A program made the translations under genes and the position numbers. A DNA stretch of 64,000 bases from Torreya grandis (taxonomy: Eukaryota > Streptophyta > Pinopsida > Cupressales > Taxaceae), in NCBI GenBank assembly GCA_037957365.1, contig JARHVA010006303.1:522501-586500 (forward strand). The letters run 5' to 3'. Of the stretch, positions 15,390-28,199 are shown in pieces. The notes under the pieces were generated by a model. That model searched no databases and was not told the DNA's origin. It was given only the letters and a program-made list of their open reading frames with translations. Position 1 is the first letter of the stretch, and each line of letters begins with the position of its first letter.

Positions 15390-18300
15390 GTTATTATTCC
15401 TTGTGGAGGAATTGAAAAAAAATTTCTAAGAGGAAAAGAGGAATGCCACTATGCACCAGAGACACAATGACCTAGTCTCCATTTAGTTGGAAGGTCTCCA
15501 CCATGTAATGGCTAAACCAAAGGTAATGCATTATATCTACTTCCTTGCTTCCATTTTCATTTATTAAAAAATATATGGGTAATGGATCTTTCAAGAGGGA
15601 AGCACTAATAAAGTTACATACATCACCCTTATGGAATTTGAAACTTATTATAATCTCCCCTTGCCTTGTTTTGATTTCACATTGTTGAGGAATTAGACTA
15701 ATACTCAGGACCTAGATTCAATCCTCACACCATGGTTAATCCAAGGCTCCCATGTTTTTAGGTCCCATAATAGTGGGATTCCTATTGTTCAATTTAGGGA
15801 GGGCATTAGGATAGGTATGACCTTACTAAATAGATCCTTTGCTTCCCTTTCACTACTTATGTAAGTAAGGTCTAGGTATCTTACATCTACTTTATACTAG
15901 AAATGAAATTAACCCCTCCCATTGTAGACCTAATAAGCTTTTTCTTAGCTAATAAATTCACAGCCATCAAGAAAAGGACATTTAAAAAATTATTTATGAT
16001 TTCCTACCTCTTGGATTCACTCTTGGCCTCTGTAACCTTCCCTGGCATCCAAAATTGATCCCTTGATGGTAAGACCCTAATCTCTCGCCATTATTCTAAA
16101 TTGTATATATTCAAATATAAGAACCACATGTAATTTTTTTATGATGGTGTTCTCCCAAATATTTATGAGGCAGTAACTGGTGTCCCTATGCCAAGACTCC
16201 ACCATGAAATCAAAAGGTAAGTAGAATCCATGGGGGATGTTTGGTTTTATTCATATTACACTATCATAAGAATATAAATAATCATGATTCAACCTTACCA
16301 ATTACCAATTCATGTCCCTACTAATATTTTAGAGTAAGATATTGCCTATCAAATCATCTAAGGTGTGGATGAGATATGTAAGAAAAATAAGAAGACTTGG
16401 GTCCACCCCTTTCCATTAGACATTAGCAAGATTGTGATTAAGGATTAGAAGCAACTAGAAATATTGGTGATCCACATAAATTCTTTTGATTTATATCTAT
16501 ATTACCTTAACATGTGGGACCTCAATAATAGAGTGACCAACCACATTTGAGATAAAAATGTACCAAATATTGAGTATAAACTTCAATTAGATGTGGGAGA
16601 TGGTATCTATACAAGGGCAAAGAACATTGAAGAGGTCTTATCTAGGATCAAAGGCTATAATATCCAATTGAAGCATAGGCTAGTCAAAGTTAATAAACCC
16701 TTCGAAGAGAGATGAAAATTTCATCCCTTGCATTATCACTTATTTTTAGGACCATTTGGGACTTCTCGTCAATAATTGACTATTAGAGGACAATCTTCTA
16801 AACTTCAATACGTAGAATTGACAAAGTAGTCCCAGGTTAGGAAACCTAAGGATATAAAAGGAAATGGTAAAGTTATGGATAAGGATCTAAGGATAGAGCA
16901 TAGACCTAGTAAAGGTCCTCAGCCATAGGCATCCTCACAAAGGCCTCCTTCCCCAGTGGAAATCATTAACATGATTACCCTATAGGTAGGATAAATATTG
17001 AAGGGTGCCCTTGTTGACATTGAAACATCTTATGGTTCTAATAGGGAGGAGGATCCCTCTAATGAAACAAGCAAGGATATGATCCCAATAGATGGAGGAA
17101 AGAGACAAGAAAATTTTTCCTTGTTACCCTTGGTACCTAAAAAGAAGCCTAGGTTAACCTTCACTCACCCTACCAATGAAGTTAACCTCTTTAGTGATGA
17201 GAACCCTATTTATGGACCAATCATTCTTGACTAGTTTATTAATGGGAAACTAAAAAAAATCCCATCTCTCTTTCCATCATTGGCCTTAACTTGAGTTGGC
17301 ATAGATGTGCAGGATAATGTCAAGCCATGGATCTAGGACATTGTAAATAGACAAGTAGAGAGAAGGATCCAAATCCTTCATAACAAAGAGAGCTAGGGGA
17401 TTGACACCCCAAGGGCCTCTAGGAGTTTAAATGTAGAAGTTCTCAAGTATCCATAATTCAAGGAGGTTGATGTCAAGGTTGGATTTAATCCAAACACATC
17501 AGATTTTTAGGGAATAGTGATAAAGAAGGCCACCATTGCCACTGAGGAGTTCACCTTTTAAAAGGTAGAACCTTTTGTGGACTTAACTCCTACTCAAGGG
17601 CAGGTAGTAAGAGAAAATCCCATCCATTAAGAGAATTTGGATATTTTAGTGGTTACACAATCACTAATGACCTTGGCCAAAATCTAAGGAATGAAGCAAA
17701 GAATCCTTAACTTAGAGAAGGAGAAGTAGGATTTGGAGGTTTAGGTCATACTCTCAATTCCTGAGGACATATTACAAGTGATGAATAAATCTTTGTTGGA
17801 TACATTTGAGAATTTAAAGAACATCAAGCTTAGATTAAGTACTTTAAACCTTCAAGTTGAGATGACACAAAACTTAATCACCCAATGCTAGGATTCTCAA
17901 GATTAGATGATGGAACTCATCAATGTGTATAGGACAAAGCAAGCCATAGATTTCAAGATCATCAAGCTTAGACATTTAGATATCCTCATGTTATTTTTGA
18001 TGTATAATCAAGAATATTTGATCACCTAGTGCAACAATTTTGACATCTTCATCAAGGAAGGCAAGGACTTGGTAACCAAAATGGAGAAACTTTTGGGGAG
18101 CCTATTAGACAACCCTTCTCAAACCACTGCTATGGACTTGATCAATGATGGAGAATTCAAGCAAATATTTGGTGTCTACGTCTAAAGCATCAAGGAACAT
18201 CAAGCCCATTCTACCAAGGATAATAAAAATATCCTTGACACCATCCTTACTTTAGGGAAGTAGATCATGGAGGAAAAATGTATCAAGAAACTCATGGCTA

Positions 18301-18440
18301 AGGCTGACTAGGATTTCAACATGTTGGTGGATCAAGAGGAGGATTGTCTAATAAAGATTATAGTGTATTTTGAGCTAATCAAATATAAATACACCAAGGT
18401 AAAGGACTTCTTTATACATGGCTAATCAAGGGTCGTACTA
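15390..18440 (+). pseudogene. Second copy of the LTR-borne reading frame (E1 3' LTR)
   Basis: Same blocks and order as 1860-5015. LTPWLIQGSHVFRS is identical at about 15729-15770. The stretch 16998-17234 stays open for 79 codons with KKKPRLTFTHP and DENPIYGPIILD, where the 5' copy has stops. A coiled-coil-like Glu/Lys-rich tail follows to about 18400. Several stops of one copy are Gln codons in the other, for example TAG at 16827 against CAA at 3314 and CAG at 16833 against TAG at 3320. Function unknown. Confidence 0.6.
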
Positions 18441-18628
18441 CTAATGTAATTTATAAAATAATATCCCTTTGTAACAAATATATGCTAGCCTATTAGCATA
18501 TATGGCTTCCTTTTGTCTAATTTGATGTAGTAGGTCATATACATTGTACTATTTATATTAAGGATAGCTATCCTTATCCTGCATGTGGATATTTTGAGAA
18601 AGTTAATCAGTGAACTACCTATGTTTCC

Positions 18629-18638
18629 TATAAAAAGG
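18629..18638 (+). promoter_or_regulatory. TATA box of E1 3' LTR
   Basis: TATAAAAAGG, aligned with the TATA box at 5214. It is followed by an (AG)n run at 18659-18674 that is longer than in the 5' LTR. Confidence 0.7.
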
Positions 18639-18658
18639 TGAGGATTAAAATTTTGTAA

Positions 18659-18674
18659 GAGAGAGAGAGAGAGA
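18659..18674. repeat. (GA)n run in E1 3' LTR
   Basis: Eight GA units just after the TATA box; the 5' LTR has only about three to four. Confidence 0.9.
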
Positions 18675-19439
18675 TTTTGAGCAATTGTATACTAGAAGCA
18701 TTTAATATAACTAAGGAATTCTAAAATTATTATCTTTATAGTTTGTTAAATGTCAATATTATCTCTCAATTTCATGCTGTCATCTTAAGTTTGAATGATT
18801 CTCCATAATTTTGAGTCATATTCTCTATCATAGGGCTATTGATTTGTGCTAAATGCTAGATTAAATATAAAGATCTCAAGTATACTTCATTTTATTTTGA
18901 TCTACATTTAGATGTGCTTAGGCTATTTAGACCATAGTAGAAAACATTTAAAGTAAAATTGGTTCTTACTTATGATTTATATATTTCCTCTAAAGTTTGA
19001 CTAATTTATGATGTAATATGAGTTCATGTTATTTTATAACATAAATTGGTTCATATGTGCTCAAAGTAATTAGAATTTTATCATAATATTTCAGATGAGA
19101 ATTTACAATCATTTTTCCTTTCTACCTTACCCTTTGCTTTTCTTATTTTTTTATCAAGACTCACTTTAGTTTAAAGATCATTGTTAATATTCATTTAGAT
19201 TAGTATGAAAATCATCAAATTCACAAAGATCTAAATATTTAGACCCTGGTGGCTCCCAACCACTAAACTTAAAAAAATATTGTGGACAGTTCCCATACTC
19301 TACTTCTATTCTACCATAGACATCACTAAATTGTCACAAACTACAACCCATGCCTTGAATTTTTCAAATCCTAAAATGAGATGTGTTTGTTAACACTGAA
19401 GAGAACTTGTGGTACATTTAGAAGCATTAAACACCACCT

Positions 19440-19800
19440 TCAAATTACTTCCCACTGATTTTACACTTCATATACCCCTATATCAATTGGTGAAATGCTC
19501 TCTCAATAATATGAAACAAGCTACAAATATGCCATATATTACATTAGTCATGATTTAATTGATTATGAAACACATTAAACAAAGATCGAATGTGATTGTA
19601 TAGATATATGTTTCACCACCTGTAATCTTTAACATTATATTATTTATAAAAATTATTATGTTTCACTTAACCATTTATTATACAAATCTTTCTTAACTAG
19701 AGATAGAATTGGAAAATGGACATTTCTCTTAATGGAATTTAACTTGATAATTATCATGTAAAAACTAGATAAAGTCCAAGTGATTATTGATCAACTTGAT
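19440..19800 (+). pseudogene. E2 standard RNase H, C-terminal part
   Basis: Weak but ordered similarity: a YISHDLIDYE-like segment near 19540, then RDRIGKWTFLLMEFNLII (about 19699-19752) and a short QVIIDQL piece that marks the end of this domain in Tat elements. Several frame changes. It directly continues into the linker before the aRH domain. Confidence 0.6.
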
Positions 19801-20016
19801 ACTACCCCTATATTATCTACTAATCACCTTAAGGACAGCCTTAATTATGTACATATCCTTTATATTTAAGGTCTCAATCAATATTTTCCACTAAAAGACT
19901 ATTTTCATAATTTTACCATTGATCTTGAGGCATAAAACTTAGAAGAACCTATTAATTCTATTTCTAAACCTAAATCTGAAGTCATCATTGAGGAATTACC
20001 CAAAGTTATTATTGAC

Positions 20017-20487
20017 TTGGATGAAGAAACTTGGATAGTTCATTTTGATGGTGTTAAATGTCTTCAAAGAGCTATGGTAGGCTATGTATTAGCCAACCCC
20101 CATGGTAAAATTATACCTTTATCTTTTCAATTAAACTTCAAATTCAATAATAACATGGAACACTATGAACCTCTCATCTTAAGGATGGAAGTAGATATTC
20201 ATTTAAACATCTCATATTTGCATTCCTTAGGTGATTCAAAACTTATATGTTATAAATTTAATGGTGATTATCAATATAAAAGTGAAAATTTTGTAACATA
20301 TCACCAAATTACTACAACTCTTGCCAAAGAATTCACATCATTTACTATTGAAGCAATCCTCGAGAACAAAATGCTATATATGATTCTCTTGCTTTATCAA
20401 ATTCTCTATTTCACCCTCATCAAGCACATTATTATTCATTATTTATCATTCACATGTGTAAATCACCCTCTAATTTACAATATATAA
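20017..20487 (+). pseudogene. E2 archaeal-type RNase H (aRH)
   Basis: Open for 157 codons. WIVHFDGVK (Trp codon at 20032) is the first catalytic strand; GYVLANPHGKIIPLSFQL and NNNMEHYEPLILRMEV give the NNxAEYEALI helix, with Ala and Glu replaced by Glu and His. LGDSKLICYKFNGDY carries the third conserved Asp. LAKEFTSFTIEAI precedes a degraded end. The domain sits after the standard RNase H and before integrase, the usual Tat order, in contrast to E1. The last 40 codons look out of frame. Confidence 0.8.
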
Positions 20488-20599
20488 TGTGTCCTATATC
20501 TACCACATTAAAGTTTCACTACTTAACAAATCTCATTGTATAAAAAGATCATATAATTCATTGAGCATCATATTTATCCTCCAAAGGTTTATTCTCATG

Positions 20600-21053
20600 A
20601 AAAGCCCTAAATTTGTAAGTAATCATGAAAATACATCCTTTGATATGATATCATTTATTATCATAATTCCAAAGGTACTTTTATTGATTGTGTTTCTCAA
20701 GATGAAGTTTTTAACCTTCTTGAGCAAGAACATGGTTGAACTTCTTGAGCAAGAACATGGGGGAATTTTTGGTGGTCAATGTAACTGACACACTACAACC
20801 TTAAAATGAATATGTATGGGATATTTATAGCCTAATATTTAAAAATATGCCATTAAATTTTCTAAAAAGTGTAATCCTTTCCAACTTCATGATGATCTCA
20901 TTCATTCACCTATGTATGAAATTCAAACCTTGGAGTCTCCTTAGACATTTTGAGGTGGGTATTAGATCTCATTGGAAAATTACCTAGATTTTAAGATGGC
21001 CATGTCTTCATAATTAATGCCACCAAATATTTTACCAAGTGGGTGTTGTATTT
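20600..21053 (+). pseudogene. E2 integrase, N-terminal part, truncated
   Basis: The zinc-binding module is visible as LLEQEHGGIFGGQC (about 20725-20785), then degraded YL*PNI and FSKKCNPFQLHDDLIHSP segments and a worn first catalytic region near 20940. A 25-bp tandem duplication (CTTCTTGAGCAAGAACATGG at 20716 and 20741) shifts the frame in front of the zinc module. Similarity ends after an ILPSG-like piece near 21045. The second and third catalytic residues are absent. Confidence 0.65.
20716..20765 (+). repeat. 25-bp tandem duplication in E2 integrase
   Basis: Two copies of CTTCTTGAGCAAGAACATGG spaced 25 bp apart. As 25 is not a multiple of three, this shifts the integrase frame. Confidence 0.9.
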
Positions 21054-22246
21054 AACACACCTATACTCTTTTTTTTTCTTGATTTGAGACCCATTAAAAA
21101 GTTTGAAATGTCTAGTTTTGTTTTGAAAAAGTCTTTTTCATTAACATTTATATGTGTATTCAACACGATCAAGTTTTTAAATCTATTATTATTTATATGG
21201 ATGATTGATTTCCAATATTAATTCATTGGAAATTTATTTAATTTACAAATTTTTATAGTTAGACTAACATATAAATGATCTTTGGGAGTTTTGCATAGAT
21301 AGGTTTTCATGTTTGAAATTCACATATTTTACATTTCACAAGTTATGCATTTTTCATTTTGGGTCTTAAACATTTATATTCACAATTTATATTCATAAAA
21401 AAATTTATCATGTAATTTAACATATCTAAACTTATGAGCCCTCACACTTATGTAACTTGTTTTACCTTTGGATATTTTAAAATTCATAGGTTATGTTCAT
21501 AGCTCTTATTTTTTGTAATCGTGGACTTTAGTAATTTTTTTATTCACATATTTCATTCATAAGATTTATTTAGGTAGTTATATTTTGACATATATGTTAT
21601 TTCACCTTTGGTTTTCATAAATTTTATTCGAATATTTTACCATGACTATGATTCACATATTATACATTTCACAAGTTTTTATTTTAGAATTTTTGTTTCA
21701 CAAATTTGTTCAGGATTTGGTCTTTGGAAAAAAGTGTTCACAAGTTTTTTTATTTGAATATTTTATTCAAATTTTTTTTCTATTACATCCTTCATATTTA
21801 AATTATTTAGAGAATCATAATAATTATCTATATTGGTATCAACATAAAGCCTAACACCAGACTTGTAAAGGCATGCTATATGGCATAATTGATTTTGCAT
21901 GAAAGAAGTGACAAAGTGACACTTATATAAGGATAAAACATGGAATTTATCCAAATATATATCAAGAATATGTGGAATACCTACCAAAGTAAAGTAACAA
22001 AGTTTGAATTAAATTAGTAAAACAAGCTTGGAGATGTTGGACATTAATGGCACACAAATTGGAATTAAAGACCTATAGTCAATCTTATATGAGTAAATTG
22101 TAAAGAGACATATAATTATTAATTACTTAGGATCTCAATAAGATTTATATTCACAAGAGAAAGAAAAACCCTAGCTATCCATGTTCTTTCATGAATTATT
22201 TATAGAAATCAAGCAAATAGTTGAATTTAAGACTAAAACTTTGTAA
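21054..22246. other. AT-rich stretch without recognisable gene
   Basis: Highly AT-rich. The phrase TTCACATATT followed by TACATTTCACAAGTT occurs near 21315 and 21644, with a looser match near 21540, suggesting decayed internal repetition. No domain recognised. Confidence 0.5.
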
Positions 22247-24330
22247 TTGAACAAGGTAACAATGGATTCTTCATCTAAAGTATTCAGAAGAATTTTACCA
22301 CCTTCCAAATTATCCTTAAAATATACATATAAAATATTTAATTCTTCTATGTTCAACAATAAATACTCCAACTATTCATCTCTTTATGATGTGATCAAGG
22401 ACATGGATACACATTCATTCAAAAAGGTTCTAACAATACATAATAGTACCTGGTAGAAACTTGATACCATTGAAATGTCAACAACTACATTTTCTAGTGG
22501 CTAAGCCTAAGGTAATGCCTTGCATCAACCTATTGAGGGACATATTTTTTGTAGGAAAGGTGATTTTCAATGGTTTCTTAAACCACATAAGCCATAAAAT
22601 AGTCATTCCTTAAATTTTATGGGATGCTTTATAGAGATACCTATGGATTACTATTACATATACTACCTTTTATGGACATTGGGTTGATCTGTAGAATAAA
22701 ATGATTGTAATTGAGAACACACTTAGGAAGTGGATCATTTTGAGAGAAGTGGTCATTCTCAAAGCTAAATATATATTGCGTATCACCAAATTTTATATGG
22801 GAATATAAATTGGAATAGATTTTTTGAACAAATTATATGGTCACCCTAGTATGCACTTCATCCACCTGTAATGGGTAACATTACTAGATTTATTGATGAA
22901 TTCAGATCCAAATTTTCTCTAGGAGATATAATCAATGTAAAACTACTAGATAAAATGTTTAATAAGGACAAGAGTCCCATGCAAAATCATTTATTTATGA
23001 TGTCCTATTTTTTAGATGCAATTATGGGCACCATTTATGTGTATATTGGATCTCTATAGATCCTATCCCTAAATTGTATTAAAAATTAGGTATGTTATTC
23101 ATTTTCATTCATAGACATCTATGTATATATGAATAACATGGTAAAAATTATTGAGAACATTTGCCCTCAAGTCTAGAGGGAAATTCATGAGGAACCTCTA
23201 CATAGAGTATCAAAGAGCATTAACAAAACATTAGGGATAAGGTAGATTAGTGGATTTATCCTAACTAAACATTAATCATGGTGATTAGGAACAAGGTTTC
23301 TCATTTATGTCTCTAAAATTATGTCCCCTAATAAACTAACTAAATAGGATATTGTCTATCAATTATGGTGGAACATTGATGAAGATTTGAAGAAGGATAA
23401 AAAGAGTCTATTTCATGGCTCCTAGTTAATGATTGGTTATATGTGTTATACTATTATAAAACATTTTGGATAATTTGGTAAAATAAGAGAGCATTACTCA
23501 TTTTTTGATTTGCCTCATAGGATTGGGATCCTCATGACCTAATCCAAAATCATATCCAAAGTTTTGGCATCCCCTACCAGCATGAACCATCTGAGTATGA
23601 TTTCATATTTTTAAATGTAGAGTATGATATTTAGGTTATGAAAAGAACAAAATCATCTATATTTATGGTGGAATTTTTTATAACTATTCAGGTAGATCCC
23701 CATATTATTATTACAAAGGCACATACTAGGCTCCCACCTCACGATGGGTGGTCAAATATAGATTATTGGACCTCTCAGTATTCCCTTTATCCATAAGACC
23801 TAGGAACCTCCTCCAAGATACCAATCATTGTGATGATATTCATCAAGTAGGATAAAGTGTATAAGAGGCCCCTGTAGTGTCAAGGTCCTCATAGGAAGGT
23901 CCATCTCATATATCACTAATTTTAATGATAATTGTTAAGTTAGAGAAAGAGGTGGAGGAAATTTCATCCACTATGAGTTCCCTTGGAAGAGTTGAAGAGC
24001 AATTTGAACTAATTATTCTAATTATAAAGATTCCAATATCCCTTTTGCATCCTCAACTTGAACTAATATATTTTTTTGTGTCACACCCACTTCCAATCAA
24101 TGGGCTCATCCTTTATCCAAGAATTCAATAATTTATTACAAGAGGAAACATATAGCTCTCAAGGACCCTATGGACATAGTTGTTAGGACATAAATGCAAA
24201 AAGAGCCTGAGACTAAAGATGAGGATGAGGAGATGTAAAAATACAATATCTTGAGTATTAAAATAATAAAAAAGAAGGTGCCATTAAGGACCAAAAATTC
24301 AAGTGAGGACATTGACCTTATGATTTCCAT
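22247..24330 (+). pseudogene. Unidentified decayed coding-like stretch
   Basis: Plus-strand reading with stops and frame changes, but with blocks that look like protein: 22247-22456; 22871-23059 (RFIDEFRSKFSLGDIINVK, then LLDKMFNKDKSPMQNH); about 23150-23240 (a REIHEEPLHRVSKSINKT-like piece); about 23340-23530 (DIVYQLWWNIDEDLKKDKK and FDLPHRIGIL); 23925-24100 (LEKEVEEISSTMSSLG, coiled-coil like); and about 24150-24330 (an acidic KDEDEEM-like and basic stretch). Stops are often TAG in place of a plausible Gln. I recognise no family. It may be an extra reading frame of a Tat element, perhaps E2, or a captured host gene. Confidence 0.4.
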
Positions 24331-25740
24331 AGTTCTTATTGTTTCCTTAATGCATATTATTTATTTGGTCACTATGGTTACTTATTTATATCCTATTATT
24401 ATTTTTATTTGTATCCTATTATTTTGAGTGTTGTCTTGGAATTTTTAGTCTTTATTTCTTCTATTTCTATTGTCATTCTTACTAGTCCCATTGCTTTTAT
24501 TATTGGGATTATCTTTGTTACTCCTATGGTCTTTGATACTCCCATTATTTCTAACTCCCCTATTATTAATTTAGTTTTAGTGGCCACTTATCCATCTAAG
24601 TCAAAAAAAATTATATTCTAAGAAGACTATGAGAACCCTTGCTATCATCCAATTGCATGTATCTTTACTCAATTGGGATTTCCTATGCCTTCATCTGCCA
24701 TAACTCAAGCTACTTCTATTACTTCAACTACCAAATCTAAGAAGAAGAATCCTACTTAAGTTTTTCATCCTATGCCTTAGTTTGGAAATGTATATTGGTA
24801 TAAGATCATTTTACCATCATTATTAGACCCATTTCATGAATAATATTTAATGCAATCTTCTAGGGATGTTTTGAGAAAGACTACTACCAAGGACACTTAG
24901 TTAGTAGATGCCACTCAGATGGTAATTCATTAATGGGATATGGAACTAAAATCCCAATCCTCCTAAAGACCCAATTTTATAATAACTAAGTTCCCCCTAA
25001 TTATCTCTATTTTTGACAAATTAACATCTATAATATATAAGGTCAAGAAGAGGAAGATAAAATATGACACTAGCAGAGGCTTGGTCTTAAAAGAAAGACA
25101 TGATGTATTTTCATTGTTAAGGATAAAGACCAAGAGAATTGGGTAGTATTCATATAATTATGGTTTCAAGTTCTACCTATACGTAAATATATAGGCTATA
25201 CTAAAACTTAATGATGGAACATATCGGGCTAGGCAAGCATTAAAATAGGAGATTAAGCATGTAGGGGAATAATAATAAATTGTTCATATTCTTAGAGAAA
25301 TTAAAGGTAATGTATATAAATTTGATCTAAGGATTTGAAATATTTTGGAGACTATTGTTTCAATGAGGGATTAATTTAACCTCACATAGTTGAAATAGTC
25401 AAATTATTTAATTTTTTGAAGGAAGACAAAAATAAACTGAATTTCCTTATATTATATACAACCAATAAGGCTTTCAACCATCTTGATTTCATGAAACCAT
25501 TGTGTTGGATATTTTTAAATGATGTTATATTTGTGTAATTTATGTTTCCAAGTGAGTGGATTAAGTTCCTTGATATTCTAATTAATAATGAAAATATGTA
25601 CAATGTTCTTGTTCTAGTATGCTTGGTCGATATTATGTTTTGACTTGGTTAGAGATGTTTAGGGATGAGTGTGGAAATTTGAGGCTATTAAAAATGTCCC
25701 TAAGATGTTTTATATGATTTTTTTTTTGTGTGAATAAGTT
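24331..25740. other. No gene recognised
   Basis: AT-rich DNA with a T/C-rich section at 24400-24600 that reads as hydrophobic residues in two frames because of its composition. Nothing supports a gene. Confidence 0.5.
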
Positions 25741-25744
25741 GAAT

Positions 25745-26432
25745 TCATCTAGTTGTCCATAGTTTTCATCTAGACACATTGGGTCTAGTGGTAGAAAATT
25801 TGAGTAAGTAGTTTGATGATAACACCATTACCACATGTGGATGAGTCATAGGGATTTGGTCATATGATTTTATCACATTATTCTATATTTATTAATTATA
25901 AATATTGGGTCATGGACGTAATCACGTTAAAAGATATGCAAGTGTAAACTTGGGCTCCTAGGCATTTTGATAGTGTTTTCCCACACATAGCCAAATTTGG
26001 ATAAGGTAAGAAAGAACCAGTAAGAAGTTCGATGGTGACATATCTCACATGTGTGGATGTTTCAGAAGAAGTTGATCATATGGTTTTGTTTATTTCTATA
26101 CCTAATTTATTTATGCTAACTTTTAGGTCAAGCACCGAAGCATGATATAAGATATGCATGTTCAAAGTTGGGCTTCTAGACAAGTTTTTGACATAGTTGG
26201 CTTTGTAGTAGAAAAATCTGAGTGAGAATTTTAAAGTCATTATATCTCACACATTTGAGGGTTATAGGATCATTTGATATATTTTTTGATTCTCCTAAGT
26301 GAGAAAATCATATATTCTAAATTTGAGAACATGCAAGTGAGCAAAGCAAAAGATATGACTATGCAAAGTTGGCCTTCTAAGCATACAAGTAAGGTTCCCA
26401 TAGTTGACTTTGTAAAAGTTAAATTTTGAGAA
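25745..26432 (+). repeat. Decayed tandem repeat, unit about 211 bp, three or more units
   Basis: The phrase AAGATATGCA...TTGGGCTTCTAG recurs at 25931, 26149 and 26350 (spacings 218 and 201). The unit end, TTTGTAGTAGAAAAATCTGAG and variants, recurs near 25785, 26207 and 26410. A segment with ATATCTCACA(C/T)(A/G)TGTG and a following CATATG(A/G)TTT lies at the same phase in each unit. Units differ by perhaps 30%. Confidence 0.65.
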
Positions 26433-28130
26433 ACATCAATGAAGCACGGTTTTCCATGAAGTTAGGAAGAAATGAGATGGTTCTAAGTGTTCAATGTTTA
26501 ACGTTGAGTAGAGATAAATATTGAGCATCTTCCAAAGATCAACCATGAATGGGTGATCATACAAATAGAGATCAATGGTGTGTATTAAAGTATAGAGGTC
26601 TAAGTTATAGATTATTATCATTGTTAAAGACCGAGATAAATATAGGATATTGATGAAGCACTTGAGGTTAAAGTTTATAAATTTCATGAGATGAGGTCAA
26701 TATGTTCAAGGTTTAACATTTGGCATTCATAGACTATGTGTTAAAGGTTAAGCTTCATATAATAAGATATATGGTGCATGTTTAATCTAAGTAGTGAGGA
26801 CATGAGATGAAAGCATGGTCTTCGAGGTTTAATTGTGACCATTTGCATTTGAATATTTGAATTTGTAAAGGAAAAACTAGTGTTTGATATATTTGAATAA
26901 GATATATTTTGATCTACTAGTATTTTATCATGGTGTAAAAAGGAAACTTGTAGAGGACTCCATGGTTAATCTATAAATATTGATTTGAAGATATAAAAGT
27001 GTGCATAATCAAATACATTAAGGTTAAAATTTGATTGTGTGTTTGTGTATTCTACAAGAGACCTAAGAAGATTATTCATTCTTATTTTTATATTGTTTCA
27101 CTAAATATTGATGAATTGGCTATTAGGGAGTGTTATATGTTTCATGAGGGTGATTTGTGTTCATTATAAAGTGATATAATATGAACAAAGTTTTATAATT
27201 TGACTATGTATTCATTCATGGTGACTATGTGCACATAATGTTGTTTGAGAAAATTGTGCTTAAGTAGAAGGGTAATATGTTGGTTGTTAGCACTTAAGGG
27301 GGACCTATAGATCATATGGAATGGGTCGATGATTTTGGTAGTAGTTCTATGTTTTTATTTTGTTTGATGAAGTTATAAAGGAGTGAATGGGTTTACATGA
27401 GACCTATAAGGGATACAAGGGCCTAATTGAAAGGTGTAGTTACTTAAGAGTGACCCATAAATATTATGGATGACCTATGAATATTTTTTTTAGCCATGTA
27501 TTGATGTGAGATATACCCTAAGGATTAAGGCATGCCTAATTTAAAACTAAGGTAGTGATTATCATGTTTGCTCTTTAAATAGTTAAATCAAAGATGGTGA
27601 TTTCAAGACTTGAGTGAGAGATTTGGGAGAGATTTGAGAAAGGCTTATGTGCGTGAATTATGGAATGAAGGAGGGGTAGGGTGCCCTATGGATGAGTTTT
27701 AGAGAAAAATATATTCAATACTATTTATATGAACTATTGGTCATAATTATGTTGATAGAATAGTTTTCTTGTTGTTTGAGTATGAGTGAAGGTGAAGAGT
27801 GATAATCAGAGGTCCATCATCAGGTGTTTGTTGTCCTTGAAAAGTGATTCTTCATTTTTAGACAAAATAGGACTATTTTGGTCGTGCATGACCAAAATTG
27901 TTCATTCCCTTTTCAAAAATTTGTTCTGCAACATTCAAATTCATCATTTTCTCAACTTTTTGGTAAAGGGATTAGTAGTTTCAACGGTTTCAAAGGATTT
28001 TGCAGGTGAGTTCACTCAAAAGGGACTAGTTTCTCACATTTGAACACTTTGGTTCAAGGTTCAACTAGTTCAACACTCCAGGTTCAAAGGCTACCTTAAT
28101 TAAGAAAAGAAGTGTGCACAAAAGAAAGAG
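26433..28130. other. No gene recognised; AT-rich with loose repetition
   Basis: Phrases such as ATGAGATG and a GTTTAA(C/T) word recur loosely at 26470-26850, but I cannot define a unit. No coding domain was seen on either strand. The right part may belong to the U3 of the E4 LTR that follows. Confidence 0.4.
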
Positions 28131-28199
28131 TCAGGCAGATGCTGCCAAGTATTAACAGCTAAGCCCCACTAAACATTGTTTTTTTGAATTGGTAGATAT

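Larger units (their letters stand above)
13402..19432 (+). repeat. E1 3' LTR (about 6.03 kb)
   Basis: Matches 1-6006 from about 13519 on with many substitutions and small indels. The start is set by TG after the polypurine tract, the end by TTAAACA at 19432, after which E2 coding sequence begins. Differences between the LTRs vary along the length, from about 6% to over 20% in short stretches compared by eye, so the insertion is old. Confidence 0.8.
19433..21053 (+). mobile_element. E2: fragment of a second Tat-like retrotransposon
   Basis: Immediately after the E1 LTR the plus strand codes for the end of a gypsy RNase H, a linker, an archaeal-type RNase H and the start of integrase. The left part is missing because E1 inserted within or before the RNase H. 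Coding similarity stops abruptly near 21053, inside the integrase core and before the second catalytic Asp. E1 and E2 belong to different Tat sublineages, because their extra RNase H domains are in different positions. Confidence 0.8.

Noticed and set aside
24405..24621. Hydrophobic frames on both strands
   Set aside because: T/C-rich composition gives Ile/Leu/Val strings on one strand and Lys/Ile on the other; no domain.
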